A stretch of 64,000 nt of DNA from an uncultured Tateyamaria sp. (lineage in GTDB: Bacteria > Pseudomonadota > Alphaproteobacteria > Rhodobacterales > Rhodobacteraceae), in NCBI RefSeq assembly GCF_947503415.1, contig NZ_CANNDS010000001.1, positions 310,001 through 374,000 on the forward strand, given 5' to 3'. How positions within the stretch are numbered: the stretch's first letter is position 1; each line of letters starts with the position of its first letter. A program made the position numbers and the translations under genes. The notes beneath the pieces were generated by a model, which was not told the DNA's origin, ran no database searches, and was given only the letters and a program-made list of their open reading frames with translations. Below are positions 55,029 through 64,000 of the stretch, in pieces.

Positions 55029-56417
55029 ATGGCTTCTTACGACGTGATCATCATCGGCTCAGGCCCCGGCGGCTATGTCTGCGCCATCCGCTGCGCACAG
55101 CTGGGTCTGAAAACGGCCTGTGTCGAAGGGCGCGAGACGCTGGGCGGCACGTGCCTGAACGTCGGCTGCATCCCGTCCAAGGCGCTCTTGCACGCGTCGC
55201 ACATGTTGCACGAGGCCGAACACAACTTCGCCGCCATGGGCCTCAAGGGCAAGTCGCCGTCCGTCGATTGGAAGCAGATGCTGCAATACAAGGCCGACAC
55301 GATTGGCCAGAACACCAAGGGCGTCGAGTTTCTGTTCAAGAAGAACAAGATCGACTGGCTCAAGGGCTGGGGCTCCATCCCCGAAGCGGGCAAGGTCAAG
55401 GTCGGTGACGAAGTGCATGACGCCAAGAACATCATCATCGCGTCCGGGTCAAACGTGGCCACCCTGCCAGGGGTCGAGATTGACGAAAAGGTCGTTGTCT
55501 CCTCCACCGGCGCGCTGGAGCTGGGCAAGGTGCCCAAGAAGATGGTCGTGATCGGCGCAGGCGTGATCGGGCTTGAATTGGGCTCGGTCTACAGCCGTTT
55601 GGGGTCAGAGGTGCAGGTGATCGAATTCCTGGATGCCGTCACCCCGGGCATGGATGCGGAGGTCCAGCGCCAGTTCCAGAAGATCATGACGAAACAGGGT
55701 CTCAGCTTTACCATGGGGGCTGCGGTGCAGTCGGTTGAGACGTCCAAGACCAAGGCCAAGGTGCATTACAAGCTGCGCAAGGATGACAGCGCACACGAGG
55801 TGGACGCGGATGTGGTTCTCGTCGCGACAGGGCGCAAACCCTACACCGACGGATTGGGTCTGGATGCGCTTGGCGTCAAGATGACGGATCGCGGCCAGAT
55901 CGCCGTGGACGCGCATTGGCAGACCAACGTACCGGGCATCTACGCCATTGGCGACGTGATCGAAGGGCCGATGCTCGCCCACAAGGCCGAGGACGAGGGC
56001 ATGGCCGCCGCCGACCAGATCGCGGGCAAGCATGGGAACGTGAACTACGGCGTGATCCCGGGTGTGATCTATACCCACCCCGAGGTCGCCAATGTCGGAA
56101 AGACCGAAGAGCAGCTGAAAGACGAAGGGCGCAAGTACAAGGCGGGCAAGTTCAGCTTCATGGGGAACGGTCGGGCCAAGGCGAACTTCGCCGCCGACGG
56201 CTTTGTCAAAATCCTTGCCGACGCCGAAACAGACCGGATTCTGGGTGCGCATATCATTGGTCCCAGCGCGGGTGATCTGATCCACGAGGTTTGTGTCGCG
56301 ATGGAATTTGGCGCCTCGGCCGAGGACTTGGCGCTGACGTGCCACGCCCACCCGACCTATTCCGAAGCTGTGCGCGAGGCGGCACTTGCCTGCGGGCTGG
56401 GCGCAATCCACAGCTGA
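55029..56417 (+). CDS. lpdA: dihydrolipoyl dehydrogenase (E3)
   Basis: A 462-residue FAD-dependent disulfide oxidoreductase that reoxidises the lipoyl groups of SucB. FAD binding is in [20 protein letters not shown], the redox disulfide in [19 protein letters not shown] (CxxxxC), NAD binding in [20 protein letters not shown] and the catalytic His-Glu in [14 protein letters not shown]. It is the last gene of the suc operon. The ATG at 55029 follows AAAGGACC and matches the family N-terminus; the longer frame through the palindrome is rejected. Confidence 0.98.
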   Translation: MASYDVIIIGSGPGGYVCAIRCAQLGLKTACVEGRETLGGTCLNVGCIPSKALLHASHMLHEAEHNFAAMGLKGKSPSVDWKQMLQYKADTIGQNTKGVEFLFKKNKIDWLKGWGSIPEAGKVKVGDEVHDAKNIIIASGSNVATLPGVEIDEKVVVSSTGALELGKVPKKMVVIGAGVIGLELGSVYSRLGSEVQVIEFLDAVTPGMDAEVQRQFQKIMTKQGLSFTMGAAVQSVETSKTKAKVHYKLRKDDSAHEVDADVVLVATGRKPYTDGLGLDALGVKMTDRGQIAVDAHWQTNVPGIYAIGDVIEGPMLAHKAEDEGMAAADQIAGKHGNVNYGVIPGVIYTHPEVANVGKTEEQLKDEGRKYKAGKFSFMGNGRAKANFAADGFVKILADAETDRILGAHIIGPSAGDLIHEVCVAMEFGASAEDLALTCHAHPTYSEAVREAALACGLGAIHS

Positions 56418-56520
56418 CCAACAAGCGCCCCATTCTATTCGTAGCCACTGGCTGTTGATGAGGGCATTTCCGCAGCCGCAGGTGCAGGCCATCTTGGACC
56501 CGCACCTGCCGTTGCAAAAC

Positions 56521-56882
56521 TTAGGCTTGCTCGAACCTCACGCCGCAGCCGCGACACGTGCTTGCCGCTTCGAGGGCCTGCATCTCCCCCTTGAGACGGC
56601 CAAGTTCAGACGCCGTCGCCTTGTCCCCTTGATAAAGAATGCAGCCAGCCGGAAGAGCACCAATGCCACAGCTGTCGCCGTCGCATCATCTTTGGCCTTC
56701 TTACTTTGTACACGCGCAATCTCGTTCGCCTGCAGGCTAAGCCGCGTTGCCTCCAGGCGCATCTGCGGGCAGTTCAGGCTTTGGAACCGCAGCGGGGAAA
56801 CCTACTTCGGCGACACATCTTCCGCGGTCTGTACACAGTCCGACACCGCAAGGGCACCAGCGAGAAATATCGCACTCGTCAC
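56521..56882 (-). pseudogene. decayed small lipoprotein gene (nonsense plus frameshift)
   Basis: On the minus strand a reading frame from a GTG at 56882 gives TSAIFLAGALAVSDCVQTAE, a lipoprotein-like signal. It is broken by an in-frame TAG after DVSPK, then resumes in the same frame with VSPLRFQSLNCPQMRLEATR and DDATATAVALVLF. After FFIKG, a missing G in a run of G residues shifts the frame; in the new frame it continues DKATASELGRLKGEMQALEA and ends at TAA (56523-56521). The two lesions plus an abnormal lipobox (SDC) indicate a pseudogene. An assembly error could explain the frameshift but not the stop codon. Confidence 0.72.
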
Positions 56883-57216
56883 CTAAAAACTCTCGACTCC
56901 TTCAGATCGTGCACCAGCACTATCCAAGTCCGGATTTTGAGGAGTTTTAGCGCCAAATCCAAACTTCCGCATATTTGCGAAATCCCTTGGATTGCACTCG
57001 GAATCGACGCATTCGCGTCCAAAACCTTCCCGGCGGACGTACTGAACGGCGCATTCTCGCCTATCCGTACCATACGCAGGGGAACTTTCCTGCCGAGCGC
57101 TAGGTTATGTCTCCGGGGACAGCGCGCGGGTCATTGTCTTCATCCGCCCGCGCCCCCTTTGATAAAAGGGCCAAACTTGGCCCAGGACGCATTATGAACG
57201 AAAAAAGGACACCAAC
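56883..57216. other. 334-bp intergenic region, no gene seen
   Basis: Only antisense or unconserved frames occur. The stretch is AT-richer near 56920-57000 and GC-rich near 57110-57150. A promoter for the fasciclin gene is expected near its right end but none is convincing. AAGGAG at 56900-56905 on the minus strand is probably the ribosome-binding site of the decayed lipoprotein. Confidence 0.45.
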
Positions 57217-57717
57217 ATGGATCGTCGCAGCACTTTGAAACTGATCGGGGGCGCGGCCGCCCTTGCAACTCTCGCCGCATGCGCGCAGCCCCAAGACCCC
57301 GATATCGTGGACATCGCCGCTGGCGATCCGAACTTCTCGACACTCGTCGCAGCCGTACAGGCCGCCGGTCTGGTCGACACGTTGAAAGGCCCCGGCCCCT
57401 TCACCGTCTTTGCGCCGACCAACGACGCATTTGCCGCCCTGCCCGCAGGCACGGTCGACAACCTGTTGCTGCCTGAAAACAAGGACCAGTTGGTCGACAT
57501 CCTGACCTACCACGTGGTCCCCGGTCAGATCACAGCCGGTGACGTGCTGGGAACACGCCAGAACGTGACCACCGTTCAGGGCGGCACGCTGGACGTGAAC
57601 GGCATCGTGGGCAAGTTCGGCTCTGGTGTGAAAGTGAACGACGCCAACGTGATCCAAGCAGACATCTTTGGATCGAACGGTGTGATCCACGCCATCGATC
57701 AGGTGCTGCTGCCCTAA
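57217..57717 (+). CDS. fasciclin domain lipoprotein
   Basis: A 166-residue secreted protein. The N-terminus [20 protein letters not shown] with a following Cys is a lipoprotein signal with an RR pair, so Tat export is possible. One FAS1 domain follows (residues about 32-164), with [20 protein letters not shown], the [15 protein letters not shown] strand and the conserved [13 protein letters not shown]1 domains mediate adhesion or surface interaction. A GGACACC precedes the start. It is monocistronic. Confidence 0.92.
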   Translation: MDRRSTLKLIGGAAALATLAACAQPQDPDIVDIAAGDPNFSTLVAAVQAAGLVDTLKGPGPFTVFAPTNDAFAALPAGTVDNLLLPENKDQLVDILTYHVVPGQITAGDVLGTRQNVTTVQGGTLDVNGIVGKFGSGVKVNDANVIQADIFGSNGVIHAIDQVLLP

Positions 57718-57757
57718 TCCACGCGAAATGTCCCACGATGGGACATGTTATGTTAAA

Positions 57758-58360
57758 TCACCACATGGTCCGGGCGGCGCGCTCGGGCCATGCTGCGTCA
57801 TAGGACGCGCCGCCTTCGTCGCCCTGCGACACCTCTGCCAAAATCTCGCCCGGCGTTGGCAACCCGTCAGCATCGTCGCGAGACCACAGGCCGGCCCGGA
57901 TCAGCGCGCGGGCGCACTGAGTGTAAACTTCGCCAATCTTGATCACGATGACAGTGGCCGGGTGCCGCCCTTTCTGTTCGAACCGGGCGCGCAAGGCCTC
58001 GTCGGCTGTCAACTTCGCCTGCCCGTTCACACGCACCACCGTGTTTGAACCCGGCACCATGAACATCAACGACACGCGCCCATCCGATACGACATTGCGC
58101 AAGCTGTCGAGCCGTTGATTGCCGCGCCAGTCGGGCATTGCAAGCGTCTTGGGATCAAGCTGCAGAACCACCGGACCATCGTCGCCGCGTGGGCTGCCAT
58201 CAGTGCCGTCGGGACCCACCGTCGTCAGCACCACAAAGCGGGAGGCCGCGATCCACTTGGCATAAAGCGGTGTCAGATGATCCGCGACCTTACGGATCGA
58301 CGCCGCACCGGGCGTGCCATAGAGCGCTTCGAGCGCGGGAATGTCTTCAACGAACTCCAT
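57758..58360 (-). CDS. pyridoxamine 5'-phosphate oxidase-like flavoprotein (MSMEG_1061 type)
   Basis: A 200-residue split-barrel FMN-binding protein. RFVVLTTVGPDGTDGSPRGD (residues about 41-60) and DWRGNQRLDSLRNVVSDGRV match the FMN and phosphate-binding regions of the PPOX superfamily, in the branch annotated MSMEG_1061 family. The substrate is unknown; F420- or FMN-linked redox is typical. The ATG at 58360 was chosen because AAGGAGG is optimally spaced. It overlaps the end of plsC by 14 bp on the same strand. Confidence 0.88.
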   Translation of the reverse strand: MEFVEDIPALEALYGTPGAASIRKVADHLTPLYAKWIAASRFVVLTTVGPDGTDGSPRGDDGPVVLQLDPKTLAMPDWRGNQRLDSLRNVVSDGRVSLMFMVPGSNTVVRVNGQAKLTADEALRARFEQKGRHPATVIVIKIGEVYTQCARALIRAGLWSRDDADGLPTPGEILAEVSQGDEGGASYDAAWPERAARTMW

Positions 58361-59078
58361 TGGGCTCAAACCCTCCTTCGCGCATCAGCGCGTCTGAACG
58401 CGTCTCGACCGTTTCCTCAAGCTGGGCCAGAAACGTATCACGGTCCAGCCCATCCGGCATGGCGGGCAAAAACTCGACAATGGCGGTGCCCGGTTTGCGC
58501 ATGATGCCGGTGCGCGGCCAGAACACGCCCACATTGGTGGCGACCGGCACACAGGGCTGACCCAGTTGTTCATACAGCACGGCGGTGCCCACCTTGTAAG
58601 GTCTTTTGACGCCCGGGGCCACGCGCGTGCCTTGGGAATAGATGATCAATTGGCCCGGCGTGGCGCGCCCGGCCTCCACGTCCTCGACCATCTTGGCGAT
58701 GGCGGCACCGCGCTTGCCGCGGTCCACCGGCACACATTCCAGACGCTTGGCATAAAGACCGATGATCGGCGTCCACAGGATCGACCGTTTCATGATGAAC
58801 TTGGCCGATGGCAGCGCCGTGAAGATCATCATGATATCAAGGAACGATTGGTGCTTGGCTGCGATCAGAACCTCGCCTTCGGGCACCTCGCCCCGTACTT
58901 CGGCCTTCAGCCCCACCATCCAGCGCATGGACCAGAACACATAGCGGCTGTAGCTTTTGCAGGCCGACCGTGCGCCATGCTTGCTGACGATGGCATAAGG
59001 GGCCCAGAGCAGGCCGATCACGAGCATCATCACGTAGATATGGCCGACAAAGACCAGTGAGCGGAGGTATTGGATCAT
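58347..59078 (-). CDS. plsC: 1-acyl-sn-glycerol-3-phosphate acyltransferase
   Basis: A 243-residue inner-membrane acyltransferase forming phosphatidic acid. It has an N-terminal membrane helix (YLRSLVFVGHIYVMMLVIGL), the catalytic motif I as AAKHQSFLD (HxxxxD intact), motif II RLECVPVDRG and motif III as IYSQGTR in place of the usual FPEGTR. It follows ftsX with a four-base overlap. A second, longer PlsB-like acyltransferase lies at 20.9 kb. Confidence 0.92.
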   Translation of the reverse strand: MIQYLRSLVFVGHIYVMMLVIGLLWAPYAIVSKHGARSACKSYSRYVFWSMRWMVGLKAEVRGEVPEGEVLIAAKHQSFLDIMMIFTALPSAKFIMKRSILWTPIIGLYAKRLECVPVDRGKRGAAIAKMVEDVEAGRATPGQLIIYSQGTRVAPGVKRPYKVGTAVLYEQLGQPCVPVATNVGVFWPRTGIMRKPGTAIVEFLPAMPDGLDRDTFLAQLEETVETRSDALMREGGFEPNGVR

Positions 59079-59980
59079 GTGAGGGTCCTTAGGGCACGGC
59101 TGGCAGCGTAGGCGGTGGCGATCAGGGCAACCGCCCCGCAGACGAGCGGCAACAACAGCGGCACAAGCCAGCCCGCACCGCTGAACCCAAGGCCGGTAAG
59201 AAAGCCCGGCGTGTCGCCACCGGATGGCATCAGCAGGACCGCGATTGCCCCAATCACCGCGCCCACAGCCGAACCAATGAGCGCGCGCAGCGTGAAGCGA
59301 CGGACAAAGGCGTTGGCAATGTAGCTGTCCGTTGCGCCCACAAGGCGTAGGACCGCAATGACCTGCGCATTGGCGGCAAGCGCTGCATTGGCCGCGAGGG
59401 TGACCATGGCAGCAACGGCACCGATGATCAGCAGGGCAACCGTCCATCCAAGCAACCGCAGGCGGTTCGCAGCAGATACAAGCGGCGCGCGCCAGCGCCC
59501 GTGGTCGTCCAGAACGGCACCCGGCACCTCTGCTGCAAGCCGCAGGCGCAGGCCCGTGGCGTCAAAGCCTTGTTCCGTTGCTTCGATCTCGATCAACCGG
59601 GGCACGGGCAGCGTGTTCAACGGCAGATCCTGTCCGAACCACGGGGCCAGCAGGGCCTGTTGTTCCTCGTCCGTCAGGGCGCGCGCAGCCGCGATGCCGG
59701 GCGTGGTTGTAAGGACTTGCAGCGCGGCGGTGGTCTGGATCGCGCGCTGGTCTTCGGGGGCGACGATGCGGATGGTCGCGGTGCGTGCAAGTTCGTCACC
59801 CCAACGGTCGGCCAGACGGCCAGAGGCCAGCGACAAAGCCAGTGCAAAAACGGCCAGAAAGGCCATGGCGCCCGACACAAACACTGTAAGCTGCGCTGTG
59901 AACCCCGTGGGCGGCACAACCCGGTCGGCATAGCGATCACCGGCGATAAGGCCACGCAAGGTCTTGGGACTGATTTTCAC
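59075..59980 (-). CDS. ftsX: cell division protein FtsX-like permease
   Basis: A 301-residue membrane protein with four membrane helices (about 30-52, 180-205, 230-250 and 275-297) and a large periplasmic domain between the first two. This is the FtsX arrangement. Family features include LRLVGATDSYIANAFVRRFT before the third helix. FtsX with FtsE controls septal peptidoglycan hydrolases. The start is a GTG overlapping the ftsE stop (GTGA), which fits translational coupling. Alphaproteobacterial FtsX is poorly conserved, so assignment leans on the ftsE neighbour. Confidence 0.9.
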   Translation of the reverse strand: MKISPKTLRGLIAGDRYADRVVPPTGFTAQLTVFVSGAMAFLAVFALALSLASGRLADRWGDELARTATIRIVAPEDQRAIQTTAALQVLTTTPGIAAARALTDEEQQALLAPWFGQDLPLNTLPVPRLIEIEATEQGFDATGLRLRLAAEVPGAVLDDHGRWRAPLVSAANRLRLLGWTVALLIIGAVAAMVTLAANAALAANAQVIAVLRLVGATDSYIANAFVRRFTLRALIGSAVGAVIGAIAVLLMPSGGDTPGFLTGLGFSGAGWLVPLLLPLVCGAVALIATAYAASRALRTLT

Positions 59981-60654
59981 AGGTCCGCCCCCGCAAGCTG
60001 CACCCGCCGGTTCGAGATGCGCAGAACCCGCGCCTGCACCTGTGCCTTGGCCGCCCGGATCAGCGACAGGTCGTGGGTGGCAATCAGGACCGTCTTGCCC
60101 ATCTTGTTCAGCTCGACCAGCAGCGTCAGCAAGCGCTGAGACATCTCCCAATCGACGTTGCCGGTGGGCTCATCCGCAAGAACCACGTCCGGAGACATGA
60201 TGACAGCCCGTGCCAGCGCCGCCCGTTGCCGTTCGCCACCCGACAGTTCGGGCGGCATGGCGTCCGCGCGTTCGGTCAAGCCCACCCACGCCATCAGCTC
60301 TGTCAGGTCACCGTTTGCGGCTTCGGCCTGCCGTCCCGATACGGTCAGCGGGAGGGCCACGTTGTCCGACACCGGCAGGTGATCAAGGAATTGCACGTCC
60401 TGATGGACGACCCCGACACGGCGGCGCATGCGGGCCACTGCGTCCCGCTCAAGTGACCGCACATCGCGGTCAAAGACCTGAACCCGGCCCGATGTGGGCA
60501 GCAAGGCCCCGTAACACAGCTTGAGCAATGTGGTCTTGCCCGCGCCCGACGGCCCGGTCAAAAAGTGGAACGATCCCGGGGCCAGCTTGACCGAGATATC
60601 GGACAAAAGCTCGCCCCCGCCATAGCTGTACGCCACATTTTCCAGCTCGATCAC
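59977..60654 (-). CDS. ftsE: cell division ATP-binding protein FtsE
   Basis: A 225-residue ABC ATPase. It starts MIELENVAYSYGGGELLSDI, with Walker A GPSGAGKTTLLKLCYG, signature LSGGERQRAALARAV and Walker B VVLADEPTGNVDWEM, followed by the H-loop IATHDLSLI. These match FtsE, which powers the FtsX-dependent activation of septal hydrolases. It is divergent from the zinc-ribbon gene, with about 147 bp between them, and leads the ftsE-ftsX-plsC operon. Confidence 0.94.
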   Translation of the reverse strand: MIELENVAYSYGGGELLSDISVKLAPGSFHFLTGPSGAGKTTLLKLCYGALLPTSGRVQVFDRDVRSLERDAVARMRRRVGVVHQDVQFLDHLPVSDNVALPLTVSGRQAEAANGDLTELMAWVGLTERADAMPPELSGGERQRAALARAVIMSPDVVLADEPTGNVDWEMSQRLLTLLVELNKMGKTVLIATHDLSLIRAAKAQVQARVLRISNRRVQLAGADL

Positions 60655-60801
60655 GCGTGCCCTCGCCCATTTGGCACCTGTTGTGCCTCAGCACCATGCC
60701 GGATTCAATCTGAATGCTCCGACAGCGGTGGTCGCAGTTATGACTTTTCTGAACACCGCCTACAACATATGGTGACACTCAAAACCGAGGCAGGATCCGA
60801 A

Positions 60802-61614
60802 ATGCGGCTGATTTGTCCCAATTGCGATGCGCAATACGAGGTTGTGGATGATGTGATCCCTTCCGAAGGGCGCGATGTCCAATGCTCCAACTGCGGCCAG
60901 ACGTGGTTTCAGCACCATCCTGATCACGCGCCTGCCGAGCCCGAGGAGGACGAAGCGCCTGCCGATCTGGCGCCGCCCGACGATACGCCTGCCGAAGACG
61001 AAGAACGCGCCGAAGCGCCCGAGCCGCAGCGCCGCGAGCTGGACCCCTCCGTCGCCGACATTCTGCGCCAGGAGGCCGAGATCGAAGCACAGGCCCGCGC
61101 AACGGACACCGAAGGGTTGGAAAGCCAGCCGGACCTTGGCCTTGATACTGCAGAGACCGAGGCCGACCGCCGGGCGCGTGAAGCGCGCGAACGCATGGCC
61201 CGCATGCGGGGTGAGGAAACGGATGCCCCCGAACAGGTGTCCGAAGCAGTTGCCACGGCGGCTGCGATCGGTTCTCGTCGGGACCTGCTGCCGGACATTG
61301 AAGAGATCAACTCGACCCTGCGCTCCACCGGTGATCGTCAGGGTGCCCCGGCGGCGGATGCTGCGGCCGACCCTGCCGAACTGGCACCGCGCAAATCAGG
61401 CTTCCGCCGCGGCTTTATGCTGATGGTGCTGTTGGCCCTGATCCTGGGTGCAATCTATGTCTTTGCACCTGCCATTGCACAGTCCGTGCCGCAGGCAGAT
61501 CCGTTCCTGAGCGCCTATGTCGCCCAAGTGGACAGTGCCCGCGTGTGGCTTGACGGTCAGGTTGCGGCGGGCCTCACCTGGCTTGACAATCTGACGGCTG
61601 CCGAGGGCGAATAG
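60802..61614 (+). CDS. zinc-ribbon (MJ0042-type) membrane protein
   Basis: A 270-residue protein. The first 40 residues are an MJ0042-type zinc ribbon, MRLICPNCDAQYEVVDDVIP with a second CSNCGQTWFQ (CxxC pairs at about 5-8 and 28-31). A long disordered acidic segment follows (residues about 40-195), then a basic patch and a single membrane helix (about 207-229), leaving a short periplasmic tail. Widespread in alphaproteobacteria next to ftsE; function unknown. The start at 60802 follows AGGATC. A longer frame begins in ftsE's antisense and is not used. Confidence 0.88.
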   Translation: MRLICPNCDAQYEVVDDVIPSEGRDVQCSNCGQTWFQHHPDHAPAEPEEDEAPADLAPPDDTPAEDEERAEAPEPQRRELDPSVADILRQEAEIEAQARATDTEGLESQPDLGLDTAETEADRRAREARERMARMRGEETDAPEQVSEAVATAAAIGSRRDLLPDIEEINSTLRSTGDRQGAPAADAAADPAELAPRKSGFRRGFMLMVLLALILGAIYVFAPAIAQSVPQADPFLSAYVAQVDSARVWLDGQVAAGLTWLDNLTAAEGE

Positions 61615-61617
61615 CCC

Positions 61618-64000
61618 TCAGAACCGGTCCAGCAGGCGCTTGAGATAGTCCAGTTCGACATCCGGGCGTTCGCCGTCGCCTGACCGGCGGCGGATTTCGT
61701 CCAGCAGGTCGCGCGCGCGGCGATACACGTCCTCGCCTTGCAACAGCCCCTCTTCGGTGCCGACGCCGCCATTGGTCCCCGGATCACGGCCCAGCGGATC
61801 GCGCGCTTCGGCGCGGCGGTCGCTTTCGGACGTGCCTTGGCCCTGCTGTGCGTTCTGCTGTTCCTGCTGCATCGCTTCGCCCAGCGCGCGCATGCCTTCG
61901 CGCAGCGCTTCCATGGCTTGCGATTGGTTGTCGATGGCCTCGGCAAAATCGTCCTGACGCAGCGCCTCTTCGGCCCCGTCCATGGCGCGGCCAGCCCGGT
62001 CGAGCGCGTCACGCGCGGCATCACCTTCGGGGGTGCCCTCACCGGGCAAGCTGCGCTGCTGGCGGTTCAACTCGTCGCGCAAGGCCTGCTGGCGGTCGGC
62101 AAGCGATCCCTCGCCTTGCCCTTCGGCCTGCTGGTCGCCTTCGCCACCTTCCTGACTGTCGCCCTGTTCGCCCTGACCTTCACCGCCCTGGCTGTGCTGA
62201 TCGCCCCGGCCCTGACCACCACTGCGACCCTCGTTGCCCTGGCTTTCACCGGCCTGAGCATCGGGGTTGAACTGTTCCTGCAAGTCACGGAATGCCTGAT
62301 CGCTCAGCCCTTGCTGTTCGCGCAACGTCTCTGCCAACCCTTCCATGGCCTGCTCACCCGGGCTTTGGCCATCGCCGCCTTGCCCCTGGGTGACTTGCAT
62401 GTTCTCCAGCATCTCCTGCAACTCACGCAGGGCCTGTTCGGCCTCGGCCATGCGGCCCTGTTCCATCAGTTCCTGAATACGGTCCATCATGCGCTGGATG
62501 TCGTCCTGCGACATCTGCATCTGATTTTGCGATTGCTGCTGGTTTTGCTGGTTTTCTTCGCCGTTTTCACGGTCCCGCTGCGCCTGCCGAGACAATTGCT
62601 GCATATAATCGTCGGTCGCCCGGCGCAGCTCTTGCATCAGCTCTTCGATTTCGGCGGGGCTGGCGCCATCGCGCATTGCCTGTTCCAGCCGTTCGCGGGC
62701 GCGGCGCAACCGTTCCAACGCATCCGACAGGTCCCCTTCCTCAATCCCGAGGGCAAGGTCCCACATGTCGCGTGACAGGTCTTCTTGTTGCTCATCCGTC
62801 AGACCGTAGCTGGCCAGCGTCTCAAGCCGTTCGATGACACGGCCCAGGCGCAGTTGATCGACCTCGCGGCGGAACACGTCATCAGGGCGATGGGCCACTG
62901 CGCGCAGGATCTGGGCCACGCGTCTGCTGTTGTCCTTTGACCAAAGCAGGTCCCGACGCTGTTCGATGATCGACGCGGCCATCGGATCAAAGAAACGCCG
63001 CCCCGGCAGGATCATCTGGACCGGTTCGGTTTCCGATTGCTGCTCAGCCGCATCAAGCGCCGTCATCACAACGGTGACAGGCAAGTTCGCCCATGGATGT
63101 TCTGAGAAGTCTTCGACAAGCGCTTCCTCGAACTCCGTCCGGTCGCCGGTAAAGGGCATGGGCAGGGACACGGTGATTTCCGGGCGCCGTTCGGGTGCAA
63201 TTTCCAGACCGTGGCGGCGATCGACTTCTGTCAGATCAAGCGCGAACCGCGCCTCGCCCGCCTCGACGCCGTAATCGTCGGAGGCCGTGAAGGGGAGCGT
63301 CATCTCGCCCAGCGCTGTCGCTTCGGGGCCGTCCAGCACCGCGATGTTGGGGGCGGCGTCAGGCAAGACTGCGACCGACCATGTGCGACCGCCCGGGCCA
63401 TTTATCGCAATCTCGCCTGATTGAATGACGGTGAAATCCTGTTCGGGATCAGAGGCCGGGGGCACTTCGCCGATCCGGCCAGACACCGTTTCAGCAATGG
63501 TCAACGCGCCCACCTCACCATAAAGCCGCAGCGTGATCAGCGACCCTGCAGGCACTTCCAAGGGTCCTTCGGCAATGTCGTTGAGATAGATGGTGGGCCG
63601 TCCGGTGTAGCGCGGGCTTTCGGCCCAGCCTTCCCACACAGGGCCAGTGGCCAAGCCGTCGCCCGCGCCGGGGGCCATGTCGGCCACCGACCCTACGCGC
63701 CAGATCGAACCGAAAATCAAAGCCACCGCAAAGACCAGTACCGCCACATAGCGCAGCGCATAGGGATCGCGGCGGGCAATGCGCAGGTCTGCCGGCACCG
63801 CTTGGGCCTGTGCCGCCCGTTCGGCCATGCGCGCCTGATGCGCGCGCCAGACGGCGGTCGAGGCTGCATCGCCATCCCCCACGGCCTGTTCATCCATAAG
63901 CGCCTGAATGGGACGACCGGGCAGCGTTTCATCCAGCCGAACCAGCGCCGCATCACGTGTCGGAATGCGGAACCGGCGGAGCGCGTAGATCAATGTGCCC
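61618..64000 (-). CDS. TIGR02302 / DUF4175 family protein, 5' end beyond the window
   Basis: At least 793 residues are visible, reading from the right edge, where the frame stays open (the first TTG at 63993 is not a convincing start). Near the start RDAALVRLDETLPGRPIQAL is followed by a membrane helix (YVAVLVFAVALIFGSIW). A long extracytoplasmic region and a very Gln/Glu/Gly-rich coiled or disordered C-terminal third (residues about 480-770) follow. This composition is typical of TIGR02302 proteins of alphaproteobacteria, of unknown function. Convergent with the zinc-ribbon gene, 3 bp apart. Confidence 0.9.
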   Translation of the reverse strand, partial: GTLIYALRRFRIPTRDAALVRLDETLPGRPIQALMDEQAVGDGDAASTAVWRAHQARMAERAAQAQAVPADLRIARRDPYALRYVAVLVFAVALIFGSIWRVGSVADMAPGAGDGLATGPVWEGWAESPRYTGRPTIYLNDIAEGPLEVPAGSLITLRLYGEVGALTIAETVSGRIGEVPPASDPEQDFTVIQSGEIAINGPGGRTWSVAVLPDAAPNIAVLDGPEATALGEMTLPFTASDDYGVEAGEARFALDLTEVDRRHGLEIAPERRPEITVSLPMPFTGDRTEFEEALVEDFSEHPWANLPVTVVMTALDAAEQQSETEPVQMILPGRRFFDPMAASIIEQRRDLLWSKDNSRRVAQILRAVAHRPDDVFRREVDQLRLGRVIERLETLASYGLTDEQQEDLSRDMWDLALGIEEGDLSDALERLRRARERLEQAMRDGASPAEIEELMQELRRATDDYMQQLSRQAQRDRENGEENQQNQQQSQNQMQMSQDDIQRMMDRIQELMEQGRMAEAEQALRELQEMLENMQVTQGQGGDGQSPGEQAMEGLAETLREQQGLSDQAFRDLQEQFNPDAQAGESQGNEGRSGGQGRGDQHSQGGEGQGEQGDSQEGGEGDQQAEGQGEGSLADRQQALRDELNRQQRSLPGEGTPEGDAARDALDRAGRAMDGAEEALRQDDFAEAIDNQSQAMEALREGMRALGEAMQQEQQNAQQGQGTSESDRRAEARDPLGRDPGTNGGVGTEEGLLQGEDVYRRARDLLDEIRRRSGDGERPDVELDYLKRLLDRF

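Noticed and set aside
56706-57197. 163-codon plus-strand frame between lpdA and the fasciclin gene
   Set aside because: It is antisense to the decayed lipoprotein, compositionally odd, and without start signals or family similarity.

Overview
The window looks like a chromosomal segment of a marine alphaproteobacterium of the Rhodobacteraceae (Roseobacter group). The evidence is high GC with strong third-position bias, a split ethylmalonyl-CoA pathway gene set (ccr, ecm, mcl2, mch), a LuxI/LuxR quorum-sensing pair, RTX plus Hint secreted-protein architecture, NnrU, TIGR02302 and DUF1194 families, and TCA-cycle operons interspersed with small exported proteins. No rRNA, tRNA, CRISPR array, transposase or integrase was seen. 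The genus cannot be fixed from sequence reading alone.

Layout. 1-6.1 kb: edge of an IMPACT/YigZ-type gene, small membrane protein, M48 lipoprotein peptidase, class IV aminotransferase with an overlapping thioredoxin-fold isomerase, universal stress protein, and a large RTX/Hint protein. 6.3-8.3 kb: tightly overlapping nfuA-GFA-tsaB-rimI operon. 8.5-13.7 kb: BMP-type (nucleoside-like) ABC importer with an NTF2-like protein. 13.7-16.1 kb: HxlR-like regulator, then a TauE/SafE exporter coupled to a TIGR02186 protein. 16.1-19.3 kb: RecD-like helicase and the luxI-luxR locus, with a small ORF ahead of luxR, a perfect 20-bp lux box before luxI and a 27-bp palindrome ahead of the luxR operon. 19.5-24.8 kb: ccr and ecm around an acyltransferase. 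25.2-27.5 kb: H-NS-like protein, deoD and a DUF1989 protein. 27.6-35.1 kb: sdhC-D-A and sdhB, separated by pyruvyltransferase, glycosyltransferase-like and sulfotransferase-like genes plus a small lipoprotein. 35.2-39.3 kb: mcl2-nnrU-DUF1737-mch followed by two periplasmic-protein genes. 39.7-44.4 kb: small exported protein, GNAT, TauE/SafE, mdh, class III cyclase and a DXD glycosyltransferase. 44.5-56.4 kb: a long TCA operon, sucC-(three exported proteins)-sucD-(small protein)-sucA-sucB-(four small genes)-lpdA. 56.5-64 kb: a decayed lipoprotein pseudogene, fasciclin lipoprotein, PPOX flavoprotein, plsC, ftsX, ftsE, a zinc-ribbon protein and the 3' part of a TIGR02302 protein running off the right edge.

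How it fits together. The window holds most of the second half of the TCA cycle (2-oxoglutarate dehydrogenase, succinyl-CoA synthetase, succinate dehydrogenase, malate dehydrogenase). It also holds four enzymes of the ethylmalonyl-CoA route for acetyl-CoA assimilation, which feeds glyoxylate and succinyl-CoA into that cycle. The most striking regulatory signal is a pair of GTGATCAC palindromes exactly 21 bp apart, at almost the same distance (about 115 bp) upstream of both sdhC and sucC. This suggests one unknown regulator coordinating the two TCA operons. TTCTGC/GCAGAA palindromes recur near ccr, mcl2 and sdhC. The sdh operon has acquired AT-richer surface-glycan-type genes between sdhA and sdhB, which would tie their expression to respiratory metabolism.
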